NCBI RefSeq assembly: GCF_900110655.1
Contig: NZ_FOEQ01000012.1
Coordinates: 1-64,000, forward strand
Origin: Pseudomonas soli
Lineage (GTDB): Bacteria > Pseudomonadota > Gammaproteobacteria > Pseudomonadales > Pseudomonadaceae
Length of the DNA: 64,000 nt
Direction of reading: 5' to 3'
Below, piece after piece: positions 29,888 to 38,570 of the stretch. Made by a program: the position numbers and the translations under genes. The notes under the pieces were generated by a model. The model was not told the origin of the DNA. It saw nothing but the letters and a program-made list of their open reading frames with translations, and ran no database searches. Each line of letters begins with the position of its first letter. Positions within the stretch are counted from its first letter, which is position 1.

Positions 29888-29901
29888 TTGACCCATATCA
29901 G
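29888..29901 (+). promoter_or_regulatory. ANR/FNR-like box upstream of azurin
   Basis: TTGACCCATATCAG matches TTGAT-N4-ATCAA at 8 of 10 positions. It is centred about 66 bases before the azu ATG. Azurin expression is known to respond to ANR in P. aeruginosa; here the role is inferred. Confidence 0.45.
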
Positions 29902-29960
29902 GTACGGGCGTCCTGTTTTCAGGCAGTCTCGCAATTGATAAAACCCTGCCAAGGAGATTC

Positions 29961-30416
29961 ATGATGTTTGCGAAAGCTGTAGCGGTATCCCTGCTGACCC
30001 TCGCCAGCGCCTCCGTCTTCGCTGCTGACAAGTGCTCGGTGACTGTCGACTCGACTGACCAGATGTCCTTCAATACCAAGGAAATCACCGTCGACAAGAG
30101 CTGCAAGGAGTTCACCGTAAAACTGACCCACTCCGGCAGCCTGCCGAAGAACGTCATGGGGCATAACCTGGTGATCAGCAAGACCGCCGACATGCAAGGC
30201 ATCGCCACCGAAGGCATGTCGCAAGGCCTGGACAAGGACTACATCAAGGCCGACAACGCCGCGATCATCGCCCACACCAAGATGATCGGCGCTCCTGAGA
30301 AAGAAACCGAAGTGAAGTTCGATGCCACCAAACTGGAAGCTGGCGGCGACTACAGCTTCTTCTGCACCTTCCCGGGCCACATCTCGATGATGAAGGGCAA
30401 GGTCGTCGTCAAGTAA
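29961..30416 (+). CDS. azu: Azurin
   Basis: Periplasmic type 1 copper protein that shuttles electrons in respiration and stress. The 151-residue precursor has a Sec signal peptide (about 1-21, ending VFAAD) and a mature region with the copper ligands in GHNL (His), and in CTFPGHISMMKG (Cys, His, Met). The two structural Cys (ADKCSV and DKSCKEF) form the usual disulfide. The start may be the first or second of two tandem ATGs (29961 or 29964), after AAGGAG. An ANR-like box lies upstream. Confidence 0.97.
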   Translation: MMFAKAVAVSLLTLASASVFAADKCSVTVDSTDQMSFNTKEITVDKSCKEFTVKLTHSGSLPKNVMGHNLVISKTADMQGIATEGMSQGLDKDYIKADNAAIIAHTKMIGAPEKETEVKFDATKLEAGGDYSFFCTFPGHISMMKGKVVVK

Positions 30417-30436
30417 TCAAAACCTGACGCAATACC

Positions 30437-30511
30437 CTGTGGGAGCGGCCTTGCACCGCGATGGCGATGGTGAATCCACCACGTCATCGCAGGGCAAGGC
30501 CGCTCCCACAG
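30437..30511. repeat. REP-type inverted pair
   Basis: CTGTGGGAGCGGCCTTGC and GCAAGGCCGCTCCCACAG are perfect 18-bp arms of a long palindrome between the convergent azurin and nadE genes. It may also act as a transcription barrier. Confidence 0.85.
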
Positions 30512-30527
30512 TTGTTTCTAAGCCTGA

Positions 30528-31355
30528 TCAAGGGGCGAACGGCAGCTCGCGCTTGTGCTGGGTCTTGCGGTAGGTAGCGACGATGATGTCGAACGCCTCC
30601 TGGCTCACCGGCTCACCGTGCAGGAAGGCGTCGATCTGCTGGTAGGTCACGCCGTGGGACGCTTCGTCCGGCTTGCCCGGTTCAAGGTCTTCCAGGTCTG
30701 CGGTCGGTACTTTCTCCACCAGCGATTCCGGCGCGCCAAAGCTGCGCGCAATGGCCCGCACCTGGTTTTTCACCAGCCCGCTCAGCGGTGCCAGGTCGCA
30801 GGCACCATCACCAAACTTGGTGAAGAAGCCCATTACCGCTTCGGCTGCATGGTCCGTGCCGATCACCAGGCCGGCACGGGCGCCGGCGACGGTGTATTGG
30901 GCGACCATGCGCGTGCGCGCCTTGACGTTGCCGACGACGAAGTCGACCAGGGTCGGCGAGCCGTTTTTCAGTTCCTCGACCTCTGCCGCCAAGGCCTTTA
31001 CGGCTGGGGCGATGTCGATGGTGTGCACCTCGTCGGCCTTGATCACCTCCAGGCAGGCCTGGGCGTCGTGCTCGTCGTGCTGCACGTGGTATGGCAGGCG
31101 TACGGCGATGAAGGTATAGGCCTTGTCGCCGGTCTCGGCGCGCAGTTCGTTGATGGCGCGCTGGGCGAGGAGGGCGGCGGTCAGCGAGTCGACACCGCCA
31201 CTGATGCCCAGTACCAGGGTCTTGAGCCGGGCATTGGCCAGGCAGTCCTTGATGAACGCCACGCGTCGGGCCACTTCCTGCTCGAGGGCGGCGGCATCGG
31301 CGAACGGCGGCTGCACCTTGAGCGCCTGGGCAATCTCTTGCTGAACGGCTTGCAT
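30528..31355 (-). CDS. nadE: Ammonia-dependent NAD(+) synthetase
   Basis: Amidates nicotinic acid adenine dinucleotide to NAD+ using ammonia and ATP. The 275-residue protein has the PP-loop LGISGGVDSLTAAL near residues 50-63 and the GTDHAAEAVMGFFTKFGDGACDLAPL segment of the NAD synthetase core. There is no glutaminase domain, so it is the short NH3-dependent form. It lies 3 bases after pncB; together they complete the Preiss-Handler salvage route from nicotinate (with nadD elsewhere). Confidence 0.96.
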   Translation of the reverse strand: MQAVQQEIAQALKVQPPFADAAALEQEVARRVAFIKDCLANARLKTLVLGISGGVDSLTAALLAQRAINELRAETGDKAYTFIAVRLPYHVQHDEHDAQACLEVIKADEVHTIDIAPAVKALAAEVEELKNGSPTLVDFVVGNVKARTRMVAQYTVAGARAGLVIGTDHAAEAVMGFFTKFGDGACDLAPLSGLVKNQVRAIARSFGAPESLVEKVPTADLEDLEPGKPDEASHGVTYQQIDAFLHGEPVSQEAFDIIVATYRKTQHKRELPFAP

Positions 31356-31358
31356 GGG

Positions 31359-32564
31359 TTACTCCTTGCTGGGGACTTTGAATACATGGCGCATGTAGGC
31401 AACGAAGTTTTCGTCGCGGCACTGGGTCTTGGCGGCTTCGTCGGAGATCTTTGCCACCGGCGAGCCGTTGCAGTCGGTCATTTTAAGCACGATGCTCATG
31501 GGCGCCACGCCGGGAATGTCACAGGTCAGGTTGGTGCCGATGCCGAAGCTGACATTGATGCGCCCACGCAGGGCCCGGAAGATCTCCAGCGAGCGGGTCA
31601 GGTTCAGGCCATCGGAGAACACCAGGGTCTTGGTCATCGGGTCGATACCTAGCTTCTGGTAATGGGCGATGGCCTTTTCCGCCCAGGCCACCGGCTCGCC
31701 CGAGTCATGGCGCAGGCCATCGAACAGCTTGGCGAAGTACAGGTCGAAATCCTTCAGGAAGGCATCCATGGTGATGCAATCGGTCAAGGCGATGCCGAGC
31801 AGTCCGCGGTATTCGCGCACCCAGCAGTCCAGGGCGGCGATCTGGCTGTCGATCAGTCGTGGGCCGAGCTGCTGGTGGGCCATGATCCATTCATGGGCCA
31901 TGGTGCCCAGGGGCTTGATATCCAGTTTCCATGCCAGGTCGACGTTGCTGGTGCCGACGAAGCGGCCCGGGAACTCATCGCGCAGCACCCGTACCACGTC
32001 TTCCTGCACGCGGCTGGAGAAGCGCCGGCGGGTGCCGAAGTCGGCTACCTGCAGTTCGGCCAGTTCGTCGTCGCTGGCGTGGGCGCGCAGCCAGTCGAAC
32101 TTGCGATATAGCTGGTCGCGGGCTTCGGCCAGGCGCATGCGCGGATGCAGGTGGCGGTTGCGCACTTCGCTGATGATGGCCAGCAGCGGCACTTCGAACA
32201 GGATCACATGCAGCCATGGGCCTTTCAGGCGGAGAAACAGTTGGTCGTTCTCGATGCCGATGCGCACATAGCGCAGGTTGAAGCGGAACAGGCGCAGGAA
32301 ACGCAGGAAGTCCGGCTTGAGGAAGCTGATGCGCTCGAGGAAGGCCAGTTGGCCGTCATCCAGGGTCAGCTCGCTGAGCAGCTCGAGCTGGTTGCGGATC
32401 TCGCCCAGGTAGGGGCGCAGGTCCTCGCCGTTGCGGCAGCGAAACTCCCATTCGACATCGGCGTCCGGGTAGTTGTGCAGGACGCCCTGCATCATCGTGA
32501 GCTTGTAGAAGTCGGTGTCGAGCAGGTTGTGCACGATGCGCTCGGCGAATGCGCTCTCGCTCAT
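31359..32564 (-). CDS. pncB: Nicotinate phosphoribosyltransferase
   Basis: Makes nicotinate mononucleotide from nicotinate and PRPP, with ATP use, in NAD salvage. The 400-residue protein has the family N-terminus (LLDTDFYKLTMMQGVLHNYP), FGTRRRFS, and the PRPP-site region near FSDGLNL and FGIGTNLT. The start at 32564 (MSESAFAER) follows a GGGG-rich ribosome binding site; 50 upstream in-frame codons overlap a REP and are rejected. It is first in the pncB-nadE pair. Confidence 0.96.
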   Translation of the reverse strand: MSESAFAERIVHNLLDTDFYKLTMMQGVLHNYPDADVEWEFRCRNGEDLRPYLGEIRNQLELLSELTLDDGQLAFLERISFLKPDFLRFLRLFRFNLRYVRIGIENDQLFLRLKGPWLHVILFEVPLLAIISEVRNRHLHPRMRLAEARDQLYRKFDWLRAHASDDELAELQVADFGTRRRFSSRVQEDVVRVLRDEFPGRFVGTSNVDLAWKLDIKPLGTMAHEWIMAHQQLGPRLIDSQIAALDCWVREYRGLLGIALTDCITMDAFLKDFDLYFAKLFDGLRHDSGEPVAWAEKAIAHYQKLGIDPMTKTLVFSDGLNLTRSLEIFRALRGRINVSFGIGTNLTCDIPGVAPMSIVLKMTDCNGSPVAKISDEAAKTQCRDENFVAYMRHVFKVPSKE

Positions 32565-32606
32565 CAGGGGGAAGCTCCAAGGCGGGCAATAGCGACCATT
32601 GTGCCA

Positions 32607-32634
32607 GATCGCGGGGCAAGCCCGCTCCCACGCC
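32607..32634. repeat. Single REP-type palindrome
   Basis: GATCGCGGGGCAAGCCCGCTCCCACGCC, an internally palindromic GGGGCAAGCCC unit, lies just upstream of pncB. Confidence 0.7.
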
Positions 32635-32710
32635 GCCCACGATATTGGCCTCTGCAGGTAATTTTCCGTGTGCCAGCTAGCCTTCAAACAGTGCTCCCTG
32701 TAGCAGTCGC

Positions 32711-32725
32711 GCACCAGTGGTGTGC
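32711..32725 (+). promoter_or_regulatory. NtrC-type binding site
   Basis: GCAC-CAGTGGT-GTGC fits the NtrC consensus GCAC-N7-GTGC exactly. It lies about 200 bases upstream of the sigma-54 -24 element, a usual enhancer distance. Confidence 0.55.
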
Positions 32726-32926
32726 AGTTCGGTGACGTCCGCTGTTACAGCGCGGTTGCACGTTAACACTTGCGAGGGTTGCAATGATGGCAGGCGCTGG
32801 TTGCTCCTTGTCTAGGCGTGTTGGTGTCACTTGTCGTGCGGCAGACGGTTGCACGCTCAGTAAAGAAAAGGCCGCCGGTCGCCTCTGTCCACCCCTTGTC
32901 GTGTGTTTTCCCGGAAGACAAAACCA

Positions 32927-32943
32927 CTGGCACGGCCCTTGCT
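32927..32943 (+). promoter_or_regulatory. Sigma-54 promoter of the braC operon
   Basis: CTGGCACGGCCCTTGCT matches the RpoN consensus YTGGCACGrNNNTTGCW at every fixed position, with GG-N10-GC spacing. Transcription would start near 32954, about 50 bases ahead of the braC ATG. Confidence 0.8.
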
Positions 32944-33004
32944 CGGAGCACAGGGCTGAGAAGTTGTAGTGCCAACCAAAAAAATATTCTAGGAGCACCA
33001 CCTC

Positions 33005-34141
33005 ATGTCGCAGACGTTTTACAAGAAAGGTTTCCTGGCACTGGCTGTAGCCACCGCACTGGGTGTTTCTTCGTATGTTCAGGCCGACATCAAGATCGGC
33101 GTCGCGGGCCCGATGACCGGAGCCAACGCAGCGTTTGGCGAGCAGTACATGAAAGGTGCGCAGGCCGCGGCCGACGTGATCAACAAGGCTGGCGGCGTCA
33201 ACGGCGAGCAGATCGTCCTGGTCAAGGGCGATGACGCTTGTGAACCGAAACAGGCCGTGGCCGTGGCCAACCGCCTGGTCGACCAGGACAAGGTGGCGGG
33301 CGTGGTCGGTCACTTCTGTTCCTCCAATACCATCCCCGCTTCCGAGGTTTACGACGAGGCCGGTGTGATCGCCATCACTCCCGGCTCCACCAACCCGCAG
33401 GTGACCGAGCGCGGCCTGTCCGCGATGTTCCGCATGTGCGGCCGTGACGACCAGCAGGGCATCGTCGCCGGCAACTACATTGTCGATGTGCTCAAGGGCA
33501 AGAAGGTGGTGGTGCTGCACGACAAGGACACCTATGGCCAGGGCCTGGCCGACGCGACCAAGGCGCAGCTTGAAAAGCGTGGCGTCAAACCCGTGCTGTA
33601 CGAAGGCCTGACCCGTGGTGAGAAAGATTTCAGTGCCGTGGTCACCAAGATCCGTTCCGCGGGTGCCGACGTTGTCTACTTCGGCGGCCTGCACCCGGAG
33701 GCCGGCCCGCTGGTGCGCCAGCTGCGCGAGCAGGGGCTGAAAGACGTCAAGTTCATGTCCGATGACGGCATCGTCACCGACGAACTGGTCACCACCGCCG
33801 GTGGCGCGCAGTACGTCGAAGGCGTGTACATGACCTTCGGCGCCGACCCGCGCCTGCTGCCCGACAGCAAGGCGGTGGTCGAGGAGTTCCGCAAGAACGG
33901 CACCGAGCCTGAAGGCTACACCCTGTATGCCTACGCCTCGGTCCAGGCCCTGGCCGCCGCGTTCAACGGCGCCAAGTCGAACAAGGGCGAGGACGCCGCC
34001 AAGTGGCTCAAGGCCAACCCGGTCAAGACCGTCATGGGCGAGAAGAAGTGGGACCAGAAGGGCGACCTGACCGTCTCCGACTACGTGGTCTACCAGTGGG
34101 ATGCCAAAGGCAAGTACCACCAGCTGGAAAAACAACAATAA
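33005..34141 (+). CDS. braC: Branched-chain amino acid ABC transporter binding protein
   Basis: Periplasmic receptor for Leu/Ile/Val (and often Ala/Thr). The 378-residue precursor has a Sec signal peptide (about 1-27, ending YVQAD) and the LIV-BP fold (IKIGVAGPMTGANAAFGEQ), with two Cys (DDACEP and HFCSS) that form the usual disulfide near the hinge. First gene of braC-livH-livM-livG-livF, under a sigma-54 promoter. The gap of 156 bases to livH may allow higher braC expression. Confidence 0.96.
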   Translation: MSQTFYKKGFLALAVATALGVSSYVQADIKIGVAGPMTGANAAFGEQYMKGAQAAADVINKAGGVNGEQIVLVKGDDACEPKQAVAVANRLVDQDKVAGVVGHFCSSNTIPASEVYDEAGVIAITPGSTNPQVTERGLSAMFRMCGRDDQQGIVAGNYIVDVLKGKKVVVLHDKDTYGQGLADATKAQLEKRGVKPVLYEGLTRGEKDFSAVVTKIRSAGADVVYFGGLHPEAGPLVRQLREQGLKDVKFMSDDGIVTDELVTTAGGAQYVEGVYMTFGADPRLLPDSKAVVEEFRKNGTEPEGYTLYAYASVQALAAAFNGAKSNKGEDAAKWLKANPVKTVMGEKKWDQKGDLTVSDYVVYQWDAKGKYHQLEKQQ

Positions 34142-34297
34142 CAATGGCTGACGGCCCGGGCGCGCACTGCCCCGGGCCATAGCCCCGCGGTACCTGTCTT
34201 TGTCAGTAGATGTGCACAGTTCTGCGCTGCGAGGGCCGCTGCATCCGGGCCCTGCGTGGTCGGCGCTCGTGCAATCTCAATCAGGTGAGATTGCGTT

Positions 34298-35212
34298 ATG
34301 GATGGTATTTTCCTGCAGCAACTGGTCAACGGCCTGACCCTCGGGTCGGTCTACGGCCTGATCGCCATCGGCTACACAATGGTCTATGGCATCATCGGCA
34401 TGATCAACTTCGCGCACGGCGAGGTGTACATGATCTCCGCGTACCTCGCGGCGATCAGCCTGGCATTGCTGGCCTACTTCGGTATCGAGTCGTTTCCGCT
34501 GCTGATGCTGGGCACCCTGTTGTTCACCATCGTCGTCACTGGCGTCTATGGCTTCACCATCGAACGCATCGCCTACAAACCCCTGCGCAACTCCACCCGC
34601 CTGGCGCCCTTGATCAGCGCCATCGGCATTTCGCTGATCCTGCAGAACTACGCGCAGATCAGCCAGGGCGCCCGCCAGCAAGGCGTGCCGACCCTGCTCG
34701 AAGGCGCCATGCGCGTCGAAGTGGGCACCGGCTTCGTGCAGCTCACCTACACCAAGATCTTTATCCTGGTGGCCGCTTTCGTCGGCATGGGCCTGCTCAC
34801 CTACGTGATCAAGTACACCAAGCTCGGGCGCATGTGCCGGGCCACGCAACAAGACCGCAAGATGGCCTCGATCCTGGGCATCAATACTGACCGGGTGATC
34901 TCCTACGTGTTCGTCATCGGCGCTGTGATGGCTGCGCTGGCGGGCGTGCTGATCACCATGAACTACGGCACCTTTGACTTCTACGCCGGCTTCATCATCG
35001 GCATCAAGGCCTTCACCGCCGCGGTGCTCGGCGGCATCGGCTCGCTGCCGGGAGCCATGCTTGGCGGGATCATCCTGGGGATTTCCGAATCGTTGTTCTC
35101 CGGCCTGATCAACTCCGACTACAAGGACGTGTTCAGCTTCTCGCTGCTGGTGATGATCCTCATCTTCCGTCCCCAAGGCCTGCTGGGTCGCCCGCTCGTG
35201 GCTAAGGTGTGA
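34298..35212 (+). CDS. livH: Branched-chain amino acid ABC permease LivH/BraD
   Basis: Inner-membrane permease subunit of the LIV importer. The 304-residue protein has about eight membrane segments, the family opening LVNGLTLGSVYGLIAIGYTM and the INFAHGEVYM motif, and ends with FRPQGLLGRPLVAKV. ATG 34298 follows GGTGAGATTGCGTT. Only 3 bases separate it from livM. Confidence 0.95.
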   Translation: MDGIFLQQLVNGLTLGSVYGLIAIGYTMVYGIIGMINFAHGEVYMISAYLAAISLALLAYFGIESFPLLMLGTLLFTIVVTGVYGFTIERIAYKPLRNSTRLAPLISAIGISLILQNYAQISQGARQQGVPTLLEGAMRVEVGTGFVQLTYTKIFILVAAFVGMGLLTYVIKYTKLGRMCRATQQDRKMASILGINTDRVISYVFVIGAVMAALAGVLITMNYGTFDFYAGFIIGIKAFTAAVLGGIGSLPGAMLGGIILGISESLFSGLINSDYKDVFSFSLLVMILIFRPQGLLGRPLVAKV

Positions 35213-35215
35213 AAC

Positions 35216-36517
35216 ATGTCCGTTGCCAATACTGCCTCTACTTCGCAAACCAAGGGTTTCGACCTTAAACGCAGCCTGCTGGAGACCATCGTCGCCGGCT
35301 TGCTGGCCCTTATCGTCTTCGGCCCCGTCGTCGGCGTGGTGCTCGATGGCTACACGTTCAACGCCGAACCCGCCCGCGTCGCCTGGCTGGTCGGCGGCGT
35401 GATGATCGGGCGTTTCATCCTCAGCCTGTTCCTGCAGACGCCGACCGGCCAACGCATGCTCCAGGGCTTCGACAGCGGTGGCTCGGGCGTGCATGTGCTG
35501 GCGCCGAACTACAAGTCGCGCCTGCGCTACATCATCCCGGCGCTGATCGTCATCGCCATCGTGTTCCCGATCTTCGCCAACAAGTACCTGCTGACCGTGG
35601 TCATCCTCGGCCTGATCTACGTGCTGCTGGGGCTGGGCCTGAACATCGTGGTCGGCCTGGCCGGCCTGCTCGACCTGGGTTATGTGGCGTTCTACGCCAT
35701 CGGTGCCTACGGCCTGGCGCTGGGCTATCAATACCTGGGCCTGGGCTTCTGGAGCGTGCTGCCACTGGCGGCCATTGCCGCGGCGCTGGCGGGGTGCATC
35801 CTCGGCTTCCCGGTGTTGCGCATGCATGGCGACTACCTGGCCATCGTCACCCTCGGCTTCGGCGAGATCATCCGCCTGGTGCTGAACAACTGGCTGTCGT
35901 TCACCGGCGGCCCCAACGGCATGCCGGCGCCGTCGCCGACGTTCCTGGGCCTGGAGTTCGGCCGGCGGGCCAAGGACGGCGGGGTGCCGATCCACGAGTT
36001 CTTCGGCTTCGAATACAACGCCAACCTCAAGTTCGTGTTCATCTACGCGGTGCTGTTCCTGGTGGTGCTGGCGGTGCTGTACATCAAGCACCGGCTGACC
36101 CGCATGCCGGTGGGCCGCGCCTGGGAAGCCTTGCGCGAGGACGAGATCGCCTGCCGCTCGATGGGCCTGAACCACGTACTGGTCAAGCTTTCCGCGTTCA
36201 CCCTCGGCGCGTCCACCGCAGGCCTTGCCGGGGTGTTCTTCGCCACCTACCAGGGCTTCGTCAACCCATCGTCGTTCACCTTCTTCGAGTCCGCGCTGAT
36301 CCTGGCCATCGTCGTGCTCGGCGGCATGGGCTCGACCGTGGGCGTGGTGATCGCGGCGTTCGTGCTGACCGTGGCGCCGGAGCTGCTGCGCAGCTTCTCC
36401 GAGTACCGGGTGCTGCTGTTCGGCGTGCTGATGGTGCTGATGATGATCTGGCGACCGCGGGGGCTGATCCGCATCAGCCGTACCGGCGTGGTCCCGCGTA
36501 AAGGAGTGGCGCCATGA
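35216..36517 (+). CDS. livM: Branched-chain amino acid ABC permease LivM/BraE
   Basis: Second permease subunit of the LIV importer. The 433-residue protein has about ten membrane segments and an N-terminal extension before the conserved core (LNIVVGLAGLLDLGYVAFYAIGAY), and the EAA-like coupling segment GRAWEALREDEIACRSMGLN that contacts the ATPase. Its stop overlaps livG by 4 bases. Confidence 0.95.
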   Translation: MSVANTASTSQTKGFDLKRSLLETIVAGLLALIVFGPVVGVVLDGYTFNAEPARVAWLVGGVMIGRFILSLFLQTPTGQRMLQGFDSGGSGVHVLAPNYKSRLRYIIPALIVIAIVFPIFANKYLLTVVILGLIYVLLGLGLNIVVGLAGLLDLGYVAFYAIGAYGLALGYQYLGLGFWSVLPLAAIAAALAGCILGFPVLRMHGDYLAIVTLGFGEIIRLVLNNWLSFTGGPNGMPAPSPTFLGLEFGRRAKDGGVPIHEFFGFEYNANLKFVFIYAVLFLVVLAVLYIKHRLTRMPVGRAWEALREDEIACRSMGLNHVLVKLSAFTLGASTAGLAGVFFATYQGFVNPSSFTFFESALILAIVVLGGMGSTVGVVIAAFVLTVAPELLRSFSEYRVLLFGVLMVLMMIWRPRGLIRISRTGVVPRKGVAP

Positions 36518-37389
36518 GCGACGAAGTCATTCTGTCTGTAGATAACCTGATGATGCAGTTCGGTGGGATCAAGGCGCTCAGCGATGTCAGCCTGCAGGTC
36601 AAACGCAACCAGATCTTCGCCCTGATCGGCCCCAATGGCGCTGGCAAGACCACGGTGTTCAACTGCCTCACGGGCTTCTACAAGGCCACCGGCGGGCGGA
36701 TCGAACTGAACGTGCGCGGCAGCCATACCAACGTCATCCAACTGCTCGGCGAGCGCTTCCGGGCGGCGGACTTCGTTTCGCCGGCACGCTTTGCCAACCG
36801 CCTGTACTACAAGATGTTCGGTGGCACCCACCTGGTCAACCGCGCCGGGCTGGCGCGCACCTTCCAGAACATCCGCCTGTTCAAGGAAATGTCGGTGGTT
36901 GAGAACCTGCTGGTGGCCCAGCACATGTGGGTCAACCGCAACCTCCTGGCCGGGGTGCTCAATACCCCGGGCTACCGCAAGGCCGAGAGCGATGCCCTCG
37001 ACCATGCGTTCTACTGGCTGGAGGTGGTCGACCTGGTGGACTGCGCCAACCGCCTGGCCGGCGAGCTGTCCTACGGCCAGCAGCGTCGCCTGGAGATTGC
37101 CCGGGCGATGTGCACGCGGCCGAAGATCATCTGCCTGGACGAACCGGCTGCCGGCCTCAACCCCCAGGAAACCGAAGCGCTGAGCCGCATGATCCGTGTG
37201 CTGCGCGACGAGCATGACATCACCGTGGTGCTGATCGAGCACGACATGGGCATGGTCATGAGCATCTCCGACCACATCGTCGTGCTCGACCACGGCAACG
37301 TGATCGCCGAAGGATCACCGCAGGATATCCGCCACAACCCGACGGTGATTGCCGCCTACCTGGGTGCCGACGAAGAGGAACTGACATGA
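36514..37389 (+). CDS. livG: Branched-chain amino acid ABC ATPase LivG/BraF
   Basis: First ATP-binding subunit of the LIV importer. The 291-residue protein has Walker A GPNGAGKTT, the signature LSYGQQRRLEIARAM, Walker B IICLDEPAAGLNPQE and the switch His (LIEHDMG). An insert of about 30 residues follows Walker A, as is common in LivG/BraF. It overlaps both neighbours by 4 bases. Confidence 0.96.
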   Translation: MSDEVILSVDNLMMQFGGIKALSDVSLQVKRNQIFALIGPNGAGKTTVFNCLTGFYKATGGRIELNVRGSHTNVIQLLGERFRAADFVSPARFANRLYYKMFGGTHLVNRAGLARTFQNIRLFKEMSVVENLLVAQHMWVNRNLLAGVLNTPGYRKAESDALDHAFYWLEVVDLVDCANRLAGELSYGQQRRLEIARAMCTRPKIICLDEPAAGLNPQETEALSRMIRVLRDEHDITVVLIEHDMGMVMSISDHIVVLDHGNVIAEGSPQDIRHNPTVIAAYLGADEEELT

Positions 37390-38102
37390 GCGCGCCCATT
37401 CTCGAGCTGAAGGACCTGGATGTGTTCTATGGGCCGATCCAGGCCCTGAAGAAGGTCTCGATGCACATCAACGAAGGCGAGACGGTCAGCCTGATCGGCG
37501 CCAACGGCGCGGGCAAGTCCACGCTGTTGATGTCGATCTTCGGCCAGCCGCGCGCGGCATCCGGGCAGATCGTCTATCGCGGTACCGACATCACCCGCAA
37601 GTCGTCGCACTACATCGCGTCCAATGGCATCGCCCAGTCCCCGGAGGGGCGTCGCGTGTTCCCCGACATGACCGTCGAGGAAAACCTGATGATGGGCACC
37701 ATCCCGATCGGCGACAAGCATGCAGATCAGGACATGCAGCGCATGTACGAGCTGTTTCCGCGGCTCAAGGAACGGCGCAACCAGCGGGCCATGACCATGT
37801 CCGGGGGGGAGCAGCAGATGCTGGCGATTGCCCGGGCGCTGATGAGCCGGCCCAAGCTGCTGCTGCTCGATGAGCCGTCGCTGGGCCTGGCGCCGATCGT
37901 GGTCAAGCAGATCTTCTCGACCCTGCGCGAGCTGGCGCAGACCGGGATGACCATCTTCCTGGTCGAGCAGAATGCCAACCATGCGTTGAAGCTGTCGGAC
38001 AGGGCCTATGTGATGGTCAACGGGCAGATCCGCATGACCGGGACGGGACAGGAGCTGTTGGTCAACGAGGAGGTGCGTAACGCCTACCTGGGCGGGCACT
38101 GA
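37386..38102 (+). CDS. livF: Branched-chain amino acid ABC ATPase LivF/BraG
   Basis: Second ATP-binding subunit of the LIV importer. The 238-residue protein has Walker A GANGAGKST, the signature MSGGEQQMLAIARAL, Walker B LLLLDEPSLGLAP and the H-loop region LVEQNANHAL. Last gene of the operon; a palindromic GCGGGGCAAGTCGG repeat follows at once and may stop transcription. Confidence 0.96.
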   Translation: MSAPILELKDLDVFYGPIQALKKVSMHINEGETVSLIGANGAGKSTLLMSIFGQPRAASGQIVYRGTDITRKSSHYIASNGIAQSPEGRRVFPDMTVEENLMMGTIPIGDKHADQDMQRMYELFPRLKERRNQRAMTMSGGEQQMLAIARALMSRPKLLLLDEPSLGLAPIVVKQIFSTLRELAQTGMTIFLVEQNANHALKLSDRAYVMVNGQIRMTGTGQELLVNEEVRNAYLGGH

Positions 38103-38110
38103 AGTAAATC

Positions 38111-38147
38111 GCGGGGCAAGTCGGTGCGGCAACCCGACTTGCCCCGC
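38111..38147. repeat. REP-type palindrome after livF
   Basis: GCGGGGCAAGTCGG and CCGACTTGCCCCGC are 14-bp arms 9 bases apart, 8 bases past the livF stop. It probably shields the 3' end of the operon transcript. Confidence 0.8.
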
Positions 38148-38172
38148 TATGCGTTTTATGCCTTTCAGCACA

Positions 38173-38570
38173 TGTGGACAACTTGTCGCATATCTTTCTC
38201 GAAGCACTCCACAACTCCCACGCAAGCCATTGTTTCCACAGCTGGAAAACTTTCCACGGATTATGTGGAACCGCCTGTGGAAAACATGGTGGCACCTTGC
38301 TCAAGCCCTTGTGTAGCAACGCTTCCAAGGATCTGTTCGTTTTTTGATCAGGTGTTGCTTGTGCATGATTTATCGAGGGTTTTTAGCAGTAGCGCGGTTC
38401 ATCCACAGTTGTTCGGATTCTGTGGATAAGTCTGTGAAAAAACTTTGGACAGACCGCCGCAGACGGCAGGCTGAAAGCGTTGCGCCATCACGGGCAGATG
38501 TCCACAGCAGGCAAAGGTTCCCTGGAGCCGACGAGTTGCCCCCAATCTGTGGGGAAAGCCTTGTGGATAA
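38173..38570. promoter_or_regulatory. Cluster of DnaA-box-like sequences
   Basis: Perfect TGTGGATAA at 38421-38429 and 38562-38570. One-mismatch boxes: TGTGGACAA 38173-38181, TGTGGAAAA 38276-38284, TCATCCACA 38399-38407 and TGTGAAAAA 38433-38441. Two-mismatch words: GTTTCCACA 38232-38240, ATGTCCACA near 38499 and TGTGGGGAA 38548. Two exact and at least four near boxes in 400 bases is far above chance at this GC content. The role (DnaA titration, regulation or an origin-like site) is unknown. Confidence 0.6.

Larger units (their letters stand above)
32565..33004. other. Divergent regulatory region pncB / braC
   Basis: These 440 bases hold no convincing gene. They contain a single REP-type palindrome at 32607-32634, an NtrC-type site at 32711-32725, and a consensus sigma-54 promoter at 32927-32943 pointing to braC. 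AGGAG at 32991-32995 is the braC ribosome binding site. Confidence 0.8.

Noticed and set aside
32784..33234. Short plus-strand frames upstream of and across the braC start
   Set aside because: They overlap the sigma-54 promoter and braC in other frames, with no ribosome binding site or conserved motif.
34277..36175. 632-codon open frame on the minus strand
   Set aside because: Antisense to livH and livM; very rich in His, Gln and Asp, as expected of a shadow of membrane-protein codons.
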